Source: Verrucomicrobia bacterium UBA1629
GTDB taxonomy: Bacteria > Verrucomicrobiota > Kiritimatiellia > RFP12 > UBA1067
Direction: 5' to 3'
Length of the DNA: 7,685 nt
Assembly (NCBI GenBank): GCA_002321305.1
Contig: DCMF01000059.1
Span: 1-7,685 of the forward strand
A program made the position numbers and the translations under genes. Position 1 is the stretch's first letter; each line of letters starts with the position of its first letter. Of the stretch, positions 1 to 5,760 are shown piece by piece. The notes below the pieces were generated by a model. It saw only the letters and a list, made by a program, of their open reading frames with translations. It made no database searches and was not told the origin of the DNA.

Positions 1-2
1 CG

Positions 3-944
3 AGCCGCGGCGCGAAGGGCGACCCCGTCCGCGCCGGCCTCAACTGGGACGCCTGGCTCGCGACGGCGAAGAAGCGTCCGTTCCTCGACAAGTACCCGGC
101 CGGCGCGAAGGTCTACGACCCGTGGAAGCTCGGCGCGAACGTCTACCACTCGTTCACGTGGCGCGGGTTCCACGACTTCGGCGCGGGCGCGTTCGGCGAC
201 ATGGCGTGCCACACGATGAACCTGCCGTTCCGCGGCCTTGAGCTCGCGGGCGTCTCCGACGCCGAGTGCGTGAAGATCGAGGAGAAGAACGACATCGCCT
301 ACCCGTCGAAGTCGATCGTGAAGCTCACCTACAAGGCGCGCGACTCGAAGGTGCGCCCCGGCGTCAAGCTGCCGGCGGTCACGCTCTTCTGGTACGACGG
401 CTACGACGAGTCCAAGCCGGGCAAGAGCGCGATGAAGCCGAACGCCGAGATCATGCCCAAGGTCATCAAGACCTTCGGCGAGATCCCGAACACGGGCTGC
501 TACATCATCGGCTCGAAGGGCGCGGTGCTCATGCAGGACGACTACGGCGGGAAGTGCGCGCTCGCGCTGAACGACGACCCGGCGTTCGTCGACATCTTCC
601 AGCACGAGAAGGCGAAGCTCGTCGCGCGCTCCATTCCGTTCTGCGTCGGCTCGGCGCCGGCGGCGGACGGCAAGTCGACCGTCGAGATGAAGGGGTTCGC
701 GGAAGGCCACTACGGCGAGTTCGTGAACGCGATCCGCGGCGAAGGCCCGTGGTACGAGCAGACGCACTCGCGCTGCTTCGCGGACATCGAGTACTGCATC
801 CCGCAGATGGAGGGCATCCTCGTCGGCTGCATCGCGCAGCAGGTTTCGGGCAAGCTCGCCTGGAACTCGGCGACGCAGAGCTTCGACAACGCCGCCGCGA
901 ACGCGCTCGTCAAGCCCTACATCCGCACGGGATGGGAGTTCTGA
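3..944 (+). CDS. Gfo/Idh/MocA-family oxidoreductase, C-terminal part (5' end cut off by the window)
   Basis: The reading frame is open from base 3 to the TGA at 942-944, giving 313 visible residues. The N-terminal NAD(P)-binding Rossmann domain lies outside the window. What remains is the C-terminal substrate-binding half. Near its start is a LNWDAWL segment, followed by a WRGFHDFGAGAFGDMACH block (about residues 54-71 of the visible part) with the conserved His, then NLPF. Near the end come HYGEFVNAIRGEGP, a QMEGILVGCIAQ helix, GKLAWN and the terminal IRTGWEF. This layout is typical of secreted or cytoplasmic Gfo/Idh/MocA proteins that are abundant in planctomycetes, verrucomicrobia and relatives, which act as NAD(P)-dependent sugar or inositol dehydrogenases, or sometimes as glycosidases. 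The first ATG in frame (201) is internal to the conserved domain and is not the true start. Substrate cannot be read from this half. It precedes a sugar-isomerase-like gene, which supports a role in carbohydrate catabolism. Family assignment is firm, reaction is not. Confidence 0.9.
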   Translation, partial: SRGAKGDPVRAGLNWDAWLATAKKRPFLDKYPAGAKVYDPWKLGANVYHSFTWRGFHDFGAGAFGDMACHTMNLPFRGLELAGVSDAECVKIEEKNDIAYPSKSIVKLTYKARDSKVRPGVKLPAVTLFWYDGYDESKPGKSAMKPNAEIMPKVIKTFGEIPNTGCYIIGSKGAVLMQDDYGGKCALALNDDPAFVDIFQHEKAKLVARSIPFCVGSAPAADGKSTVEMKGFAEGHYGEFVNAIRGEGPWYEQTHSRCFADIEYCIPQMEGILVGCIAQQVSGKLAWNSATQSFDNAAANALVKPYIRTGWEF

Positions 945-945
945 A

Positions 946-977
946 AATAATCGAATAATCGAATGATCGAATAATTG
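946..977. repeat. Four tandem copies of an AATAATCG-type octamer
   Basis: Directly after the oxidoreductase stop codon the sequence reads as four head-to-tail octamers: AATAATCG (946-953), AATAATCG (954-961), AATGATCG (962-969) and AATAATTG (970-977), followed by a broken fifth unit AATTG (978-982). It is AT-rich in otherwise GC-rich DNA and is non-coding. It could be a protein-binding array, a slippage-prone microsatellite, or one copy of a dispersed intergenic repeat. Function is unknown. Confidence 0.85.
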
Positions 978-985
978 AATTGTGG

Positions 986-1020
986 CTCTTGTCTCTCGCG
1001 CCCCTCGCGTCTCTCTTGTC
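986..1020. repeat. Nested pyrimidine-rich direct repeats
   Basis: Within the spacer, CTCTTGTC occurs at 986-993 and 1013-1020, GTCTCTC at 991-997 and 1009-1015, and CTCGCG at 995-1000 and 1004-1009. The outer, middle and inner copies are nested around a central CCC, so the top strand is almost free of A. With the octamer array just upstream it fills most of the 134-base gap between the first two genes. No promoter with a good -10 is visible in this part. It may be part of a dispersed intergenic element, but that is inference. Confidence 0.6.
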
Positions 1021-1064
1021 GGTGGACGTGAGCGGCACGGGAGGCAAGGGCCGACAAAACCAAA

Positions 1065-1070
1065 AAGGAA
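1065..1070 (+). promoter_or_regulatory. Shine-Dalgarno site for the TIM-barrel lipoprotein gene
   Basis: AAGGAA ends 8 bases before the ATG at 1079. It decides the start: the frame stays open upstream to 980, but only the 1079 start puts a twin-arginine signal peptide at the very N-terminus and has a ribosome binding site. Confidence 0.75.
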
Positions 1071-1078
1071 AAGCGAAA

Positions 1079-2086
1079 ATGAACGTTTCACGTAGACAGT
1101 TCTTCGGATTCCTCGGAACGGGCGCCGCCGCTGCGGCGCTTCCGGGGTGCATCTGCCCGCCGCCGGCGAAGTGCGGCCCGAAGCCGCAGAAGATCGCGCT
1201 TCAGCTCTACTCGCTGCGCAAGTACATCGGCGGCGAGAAGGACAAGGAAGGCAAGGTCATCCTCCAGGGCGTCGGCCTCGACAAGGGGCTTGAGGACGTC
1301 GCGGCCATCGGCTTCAAGGGCGTCGAGTTCGCCGGCTACTACCAGTACGGCAGCGACCCGAAGGGCCTGCGCAAGGCGCTCGCGAACGCGGGCCTCAAGG
1401 CGTGCGGCACGCACGTGTCCACGATGGCCTACGGCCTCGACACGAAGAAGTGGACGTATGACCCCGAAGTCCTCAAGCGCACGTGCGACTTCAACATGTC
1501 CTACGGCAACAACCTCATCATCTGCCCCGGCGGCGGCAACTTCCCTCCCGGCTGCAAGTGGTCGACGGGCCAGGGCGGCGAGGCCTGCAAGCCGTCGCAG
1601 GCGATCGACGACTTCACGAAGAAGCTCGCGGAGCACTACAACAAGGTCGCGGCGGACGCCGCGAAGTTCGGCTGCCGCATCGGCCTCCACAACCACACGT
1701 GGGAGCATGGCGTCATCATGCAGGACGGGACGTCCTTCTGGGACTACTTCTTCTCGAATACCTGCGCGAACGTCTGCATCGAGCAGGACGTCGGCTGGTC
1801 GACCTGCGCGGGCGTCGATCCGTGCGAGACCTACGAGAAGTATCCGCACCGCTCGCCGACGCTCCACGCGAAGGAGAACGGCATGGGCAAGGACGTGAAG
1901 GAGTTCGACGCGATTCTCGGCCAGCCCGGCAAGCCGGGCGCGAAGCCCGTCGAGTGGGACCGCATCATCGCCGCCACCGCGAAGGATCGCGTCGAGTGGT
2001 TCGTCGTCGAGTGCGAGCGCCACTTCGAGGACCTGTCGGCGGTTCTGCCGTCCTACAACTTCCTCAAGGCGAAGGGCCTCAACTGA
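1079..2086 (+). CDS. Xylose-isomerase-like TIM-barrel protein (sugar phosphate isomerase/epimerase superfamily), Tat lipoprotein
   Basis: The 335-residue product starts with a Tat signal: SRRQFFGFLGTG (residues 4-15), a run of alanines, and a lipobox LPGC with the lipid-accepting Cys at 24. It should therefore be exported folded and anchored as a lipoprotein. The rest is an AP-endonuclease-2-like TIM barrel. The pattern includes GVEFAGYY (E83), a strand ending IICPGGG (147-153), GLHNHTWEH (202-210), EQDVGW (D237), LHAKE (H263) and VVECER (E311). The acidic and His residues at these strand ends fit the metal site of IolE, hydroxypyruvate isomerase and xylose isomerase relatives. The protein is unusually rich in Cys, which fits an extracytoplasmic location with disulfides. 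An upstream dehydrogenase and a downstream GH27 enzyme suggest a sugar or inositol isomerase or epimerase, or a keto-sugar-processing enzyme; the substrate is not known. The stop codon is followed after one base by the next gene. Family and export signal are firm, exact reaction is not. Confidence 0.9.
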   Translation: MNVSRRQFFGFLGTGAAAAALPGCICPPPAKCGPKPQKIALQLYSLRKYIGGEKDKEGKVILQGVGLDKGLEDVAAIGFKGVEFAGYYQYGSDPKGLRKALANAGLKACGTHVSTMAYGLDTKKWTYDPEVLKRTCDFNMSYGNNLIICPGGGNFPPGCKWSTGQGGEACKPSQAIDDFTKKLAEHYNKVAADAAKFGCRIGLHNHTWEHGVIMQDGTSFWDYFFSNTCANVCIEQDVGWSTCAGVDPCETYEKYPHRSPTLHAKENGMGKDVKEFDAILGQPGKPGAKPVEWDRIIAATAKDRVEWFVVECERHFEDLSAVLPSYNFLKAKGLN

Positions 2087-2087
2087 G

Positions 2088-2759
2088 ATGATCGAGACGC
2101 TCGCGGCTCATCTTGACGCCTTCGCGGCCCTTGCGCCGACGTGGGGGCTTCTGCTCGTCTTCGTCTTCATGACGATCGAGTCGTCGTTCATCCCGTTTCC
2201 GTCGGAGGTCGTGATGATTCCCGCGGGCTTTCTCGCCGCGCGCGGCGAGCTGGGGTGCGGGACCCCGCTCGCCGCCGTCACGCTGGCGTTCCTCGTCGGC
2301 GTCCTCGGCTCCCTTGCGGGGGCCTACGTGAACTACTACCTGGCCCTCTGGGTCGGCAAGCCGTTCCTGGAGAGGTACGGCAAGTGGTTCTTCCTGAAGC
2401 CCGCCGCCCTTGACCGGGCCTGCGAGGTCTTCAACCGCTACGGCGCGGCGACGACGTTCGTCTGCCGCATGATTCCCGCGATTCGCCAGCTGATCTCCAT
2501 TCCCGCCGGCATCGCGCGGATGCCGCTCGGCTCGTTTACGCTTTTCACCGCGCTCGGCGCGGGCGTCTGGACGGCGATCCTGACGTTCGTCGGCTGGGCG
2601 ATCGGCCGCTCGACGGCCCACATCTCCTATCTCGACCTCTGCCTCAAGGGCAAGGACATGGCGTCCGCCAATCTCCCGCTCGTCCTCGGCGGCGCGGTCG
2701 CGCTCGTCGTCCTCTACGCTTTGCTCTCGAAACTCGTCATGAAAGGAAACACGAAATGA
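2088..2759 (+). CDS. DedA-family integral membrane protein (SNARE-associated/VTT domain)
   Basis: The product has 223 residues, close to the usual DedA length. The first signature, E31-S-S-F-I-P-F-P-S-E40, is the re-entrant-loop motif of DedA proteins. The second, C126-R-M-I-P-A-I-R133 followed by ISIPAG (137-141 region), is the conserved Arg-containing loop. It is followed by a hydrophobic helix ending in GWAIG (about 150-173) and a last membrane segment at about 196-217. By recall, E31/E40 and R127/R133 correspond to the essential acidic and Arg pairs of E. coli YqjA. DedA proteins act in the inner membrane; members are linked to undecaprenyl phosphate or phospholipid translocation and to membrane-potential homeostasis. 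The ATG lies one base after the upstream stop, with only a weak GAAGGG upstream, so translation is probably coupled. Its TGA overlaps the next ATG. Why a DedA gene sits between two sugar enzymes is unclear. Confidence 0.92.
   Translation: MIETLAAHLDAFAALAPTWGLLLVFVFMTIESSFIPFPSEVVMIPAGFLAARGELGCGTPLAAVTLAFLVGVLGSLAGAYVNYYLALWVGKPFLERYGKWFFLKPAALDRACEVFNRYGAATTFVCRMIPAIRQLISIPAGIARMPLGSFTLFTALGAGVWTAILTFVGWAIGRSTAHISYLDLCLKGKDMASANLPLVLGGAVALVVLYALLSKLVMKGNTK
2742..2748 (+). promoter_or_regulatory. Shine-Dalgarno site for the GH27 gene
   Basis: AAAGGAA lies 7 bases upstream of the ATG at 2756, inside the end of the DedA gene. It supports the start that overlaps the DedA stop codon (ATGA, 2756-2759). 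Confidence 0.75.
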
Positions 2760-4132
2760 TCTCGACTCTTCTCCTCGCGGCCGCCGCCGTCCTCACGCAG
2801 GGCGAACTCACCGTGCGCCCGAACGACTGCCCGAAGTGCCCGTTCCGCATGCGCATCGCGCCGGACGCCAAGACGGCGTTCGTCAACACCGCCAAGGTGT
2901 CCGAAAAGGACTTCCCGAAGATGGCGAAGCGCGCGTTCGACCTCATGGCGAAGGCGGCGGACACGAAGAAGGGCGGCGACCAGCGTCCGCTCATGGGCTG
3001 GTCGAGCTGGAACACCTTCGCCGTCGACATCTCCGAGTCGATCATCTGCTCGGTCGCCGAGGCGATGGCGACGAACGGCCTCAAGGCGGCTGGCTACACC
3101 TACGTCAACATCGACGACGGCTTCTTCGGCGGACGCGACAAGGACGGCAAGCTGCTCGTCCACCCGACGCGCTTTCCGAACGGCCTGAAGCCCGTCGTCG
3201 ATCGCATCCACGCGCTCGGCCTGAAGGCCGGCATCTACTCCGACGCGGGCTCCGACACCTGCGGCAGCATGTGGTCGAACGATCCGATCGGCAAGGGCTC
3301 GGGGCTTTACGGACACGATCTGGAGGACTGCCGCTTCTTCTTCGGCGAGATGGACTTCGACTTCATCAAGATCGACTACTGCGGCGGCCAGAAGCTCAAG
3401 CTCGACGAGCAGGAGCGCTACACGGCGATCCGCCGCGCGATCGACGTCTCCGGCAAGAAGGGCGTGCGGATGAACATCTGCCGCTGGACGTTCCCCGGCG
3501 AATGGGCGGCGGGCGTCGCCGAGTCCTGGCGCACGACGCGCGACATCCGCGCGAACTGGAAGAGCGTGAAGGACATCATCGACGAGAACATCCCGCTTTC
3601 GGGCTACATGAGCCTCGGCCACTACAACGACATGGACATGCTGGAAGTCGGACATGTCATTGGACAGATGAAGACGGCGTTCGGCAAGGAGGATTCGGGC
3701 CTCACGCGCCTGGAGGAGCAGACGCACTTCGGCATGTGGTGCATGATGTCCTCGCCGCTCCTGATCGGCTGCGACGTCCGCACGATGGACGACACGACGC
3801 GCGAGCTCGTGACGAACCCGTTCCTCCTCGGCATGAACCAGAACGACCTGGGGCAGCCCGTGAAGACGGTGCTGCGCCTCGGCGACGCCTACACGCTCGT
3901 CAAGGACTGCGATTCGGTCGGCGGCACGGCGCGCTACCTCACGCTCTACAACGGCGGCGACAAGGATCACGAATTCAAGGTCGAGCTGTTCAAGCTGGAC
4001 CTGGACGGCAAGGTCGCGTTCTTTGACCTCGCCGAACGGGCCGACCTCGGCGAGATCGAGCGGGAGGTCTCCTTCACCGTCCCCGCCCACGGCGCGCGGT
4101 TCTTCCGCCTCGACGCCGAACGCCGCCGCTAA
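2756..4132 (+). CDS. Glycoside hydrolase family 27 enzyme, alpha-galactosidase-like, probably exported
   Basis: The 458-residue product begins with a hydrophobic stretch (ISTLLLAAAAVLTQG, residues 2-16) that looks like a short signal peptide, although it lacks a basic residue. About 60 residues with a CPKC motif precede the catalytic TIM barrel. The barrel starts at MGWSSWN (80-86) and contains NIDDGF (D120, D121), IKIDYC (203-209 region, predicted nucleophile D207, partner K205) and WRTTRDI (258-264, predicted acid/base D263). These match the retaining GH27 machinery of alpha-galactosidases. HYNDMDML and a Cys- and Met-rich MWCMMSSPLLIGCDVR segment follow, then a C-terminal beta-sandwich from roughly residue 370. 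Position 243, in CRW, is Arg where human alpha-galactosidase A has the specificity residue Glu203 (recalled), so the true substrate may differ. It likely removes a terminal galactose or related sugar from oligosaccharides outside the cytoplasm, as the last gene of the DedA operon. Confidence 0.9.
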   Translation: MISTLLLAAAAVLTQGELTVRPNDCPKCPFRMRIAPDAKTAFVNTAKVSEKDFPKMAKRAFDLMAKAADTKKGGDQRPLMGWSSWNTFAVDISESIICSVAEAMATNGLKAAGYTYVNIDDGFFGGRDKDGKLLVHPTRFPNGLKPVVDRIHALGLKAGIYSDAGSDTCGSMWSNDPIGKGSGLYGHDLEDCRFFFGEMDFDFIKIDYCGGQKLKLDEQERYTAIRRAIDVSGKKGVRMNICRWTFPGEWAAGVAESWRTTRDIRANWKSVKDIIDENIPLSGYMSLGHYNDMDMLEVGHVIGQMKTAFGKEDSGLTRLEEQTHFGMWCMMSSPLLIGCDVRTMDDTTRELVTNPFLLGMNQNDLGQPVKTVLRLGDAYTLVKDCDSVGGTARYLTLYNGGDKDHEFKVELFKLDLDGKVAFFDLAERADLGEIEREVSFTVPAHGARFFRLDAERRR

Positions 4133-4137
4133 GGCGG
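4123..4137 (+). other. Small hairpin over the GH27 stop codon
   Basis: CCGCC (4123-4127) and GGCGG (4133-4137) pair around a 5-base loop that holds most of the TAA stop. No T-run follows, so it is not a standard intrinsic terminator. It lies 4 bases upstream of the extended -10 of the next gene and might limit read-through, which is speculative. Confidence 0.3.
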
Positions 4138-4141
4138 AAAT

Positions 4142-4150
4142 TGGTATAAT
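4142..4150 (+). promoter_or_regulatory. Extended -10 promoter (TGGTATAAT) for a probably leaderless mRNA
   Basis: TG-G-TATAAT is a perfect -10 hexamer (4145-4150) with the extended TGn element. No -35 match is seen 17 bases upstream (4122-4127, GCCGCC), as is allowed for extended -10 promoters. Standard spacing puts transcription start at about 4157-4158, and the ATG is at 4158. No Shine-Dalgarno site precedes that ATG, so the transcript is predicted to be leaderless. Confidence 0.7.
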
Positions 4151-4157
4151 ATGCGGC

Positions 4158-5720
4158 ATGAAGCAGATTGTCACAGCGACGGCCGCGTTCGAGCGGATGA
4201 GGGAGAAGGACGTCACGTACGTCGACAAGACGGCGTACTTCTACCGTCTTCTGCAGCGCGACCCCGACACGGTGTTCTTCATCGCGCGGCCGCGCCGCTT
4301 CGGCAAGTCGCTGATGATCAACACGCTGACGACGCTCCTGCAGGGCAAGCGCGACTATTTCAGGGGGCTCGACATCGATGGGACGGACTATGACTGGGGC
4401 CGGCACAAGGTGATCCGGCTCCGGATGACGGACGCCTGCGCCGCGACGCCGGAGGGCGTGCGCGCGGCGCTTCAGACGGTCGTTGCGCTGGCCGCGCGGG
4501 AGCTGGGGCTGCCGCACGACCCGTCGATCGCCCCGGAGATGAACTTTCTGGAACTGCTTTCGGCCCTGCCGTCAACGTCCGAGACGGGGCGTTTCGCGGT
4601 GCTCGTGGACGAGTACGACGCGCCGCTCAACGCCTTCATCGACGAGCCGGAGAAGTTCCGGGCCGTCCAGCAGGTCCTGCACGACTTCTACGTGAAGATG
4701 AAGGACCACCAGGACAACATGCGCTTCGTGATGGTGACGGGCGTGACGAAGCTCGCGAAGATGTCGATCTTCTCCGGCTTCAACAACCCGACCGACCTGA
4801 CGCTCAACGCCGACTTCGCGGGGATGCTCGGCTACACGCACGACGAGGTGGAGCGCTACTTCCACGAGCAGGTGCAGGCGTTCGCCGACAAGGAGGGCGT
4901 CGGCTACGGGGCGATGAAGGCGCGGCTCTTCGCGTGGTACGACTCGTACCGCTTCTCGCCGGAGAGCGACGTGAAGGTCGTGAACCCGTTTTCCTTCGGC
5001 AGCGCGCTCAACGACAGGATGCTCTCGAACTACTGGGAGAGGAGCGGGAACTCCGGCGCGATCCTGAAGCGCATCCGCGCGGCGCGGGAGATCCCGTCCG
5101 ACCTGAACGGCGCGGAGGTCTCGCGCTCGGCGCTCGACACGCCGAACCCGGAGTCGGAGCCGCTGTCCGTCCTCATGTACCACTCCGGCTACCTCACGAT
5201 CGACACGGTGAAGCCGAGCGGACGCATCGTGCTGCGCATCCCGAACGAGGAGATCGCCTCGTCGATGCACGAGGGCTACATGGCGTACTGCCTCCGAGAC
5301 AAGGCGGAGGACTTCGCGGGCGTTGCGGCCGACACGGCCTACGAGATCGCCGAGAAGGGCATCTCCTACGTGGGCGCGGCCCTGCGCGCGGCGTTCGCGA
5401 TGATCCCCTACGAGTGGATCTGCAGGGACGAGGCGGAGGCGAAGCGCTACTTCCTCCTCTTCTGCAAGTTCATGAAGGCGGACATCTCGGGCGAGCGGCA
5501 GAGCGCGCGCGGGCGCGCGGACGCGGTGCTGAAGACGCCGACGGCGGTCTACGTCTTCGAGTTCAAGCACGGGACGTCGGCGGCGGAGGCCGTCAGGCAG
5601 GCGCGGACGAAGGACTACGGCGGACCGGACGCCGCCGGGGGGCGTCCCGTCTACCTCGTCGGCGTCAACTACAACCCGGAGACGCGCACGATCGACGAGC
5701 CGCTCGTCGAGCCTCTCTGA
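4158..5720 (+). CDS. AAA-ATPase-like protein with C-terminal PD-(D/E)XK nuclease-like domain (PF09820/PF08011 type)
   Basis: The 520-residue product has the layout of the large bacterial family known as 'AAA family ATPase / PD-(D/E)XK nuclease superfamily protein' (AAA-ATPase_like plus PDDEXK_9). The N-terminus has YVDKT (21-25), then the P-loop segment IARPRRFGKS (42-51) with GKS at 49-51. A Walker B-like strand FAVLVDEYDAPLN starts at F146 with D151-E152. A VTGVTKLAKMSIFSGFNN sensor-like block follows. The C-terminal domain ends with GRADAVL (D455) and VYVFEFKHG (E468-F-K470), the D...ExK nuclease core. Members occur in many copies in Bacteroidota, Treponema and other gut bacteria; their role is not established, and defence or mobile-element links have been suggested. 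The start at 4158 is chosen because it follows the promoter and gives the family's usual MKQI-like N-terminus; an upstream in-frame extension to 4023 overlaps GH27 coding DNA and is rejected. It stands apart from the sugar operon. Confidence 0.9.
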   Translation: MKQIVTATAAFERMREKDVTYVDKTAYFYRLLQRDPDTVFFIARPRRFGKSLMINTLTTLLQGKRDYFRGLDIDGTDYDWGRHKVIRLRMTDACAATPEGVRAALQTVVALAARELGLPHDPSIAPEMNFLELLSALPSTSETGRFAVLVDEYDAPLNAFIDEPEKFRAVQQVLHDFYVKMKDHQDNMRFVMVTGVTKLAKMSIFSGFNNPTDLTLNADFAGMLGYTHDEVERYFHEQVQAFADKEGVGYGAMKARLFAWYDSYRFSPESDVKVVNPFSFGSALNDRMLSNYWERSGNSGAILKRIRAAREIPSDLNGAEVSRSALDTPNPESEPLSVLMYHSGYLTIDTVKPSGRIVLRIPNEEIASSMHEGYMAYCLRDKAEDFAGVAADTAYEIAEKGISYVGAALRAAFAMIPYEWICRDEAEAKRYFLLFCKFMKADISGERQSARGRADAVLKTPTAVYVFEFKHGTSAAEAVRQARTKDYGGPDAAGGRPVYLVGVNYNPETRTIDEPLVEPL

Positions 5721-5724
5721 TTTT

Positions 5725-5740
5725 GACGCTTCTGTGCGTC
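5725..5740. other. Short hairpin between convergent genes
   Basis: GACGC (5725-5729) and GCGTC (5736-5740) pair around a 6-base loop in the 40-base gap between the two converging stop codons. The position suits a bidirectional terminator, but no T-run follows the hairpin on either strand (TTTT precedes it on the + strand). Weak evidence. Confidence 0.25.
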
Positions 5741-5760
5741 TGCGACTGGGGCGGGGGAAC

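Noticed and set aside
946..982. CRISPR array
   Set aside because: The repeat units are 8 bases, contiguous and without spacers, and no cas gene is nearby.
980..1078. Upstream in-frame extension of the TIM-barrel gene
   Set aside because: It translates repeat-rich spacer DNA, has no ribosome binding site, and would bury the twin-arginine signal peptide inside the protein.
2714..4228. A 504-residue open frame on the minus strand across the GH27 gene
   Set aside because: Its translation is dominated by Arg, Ala, Val and Asp repeats without any family motif, typical of the antisense shadow of GC-rich coding DNA. The + strand frame holds clear GH27 catalytic motifs.
4572..5570. A 332-residue minus-strand open frame over the ATPase/nuclease gene
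   Set aside because: Low-complexity Arg/Val/Leu/His composition and no motif; it mirrors the GC3-rich codons of the real gene on the + strand. The same applies to the frame at 1088-2023 (-).
5725..5740. Bidirectional intrinsic terminator between the convergent genes
   Set aside because: The stem has only 5 base pairs and no T-run follows it on either strand. It is kept only as a weak hairpin.
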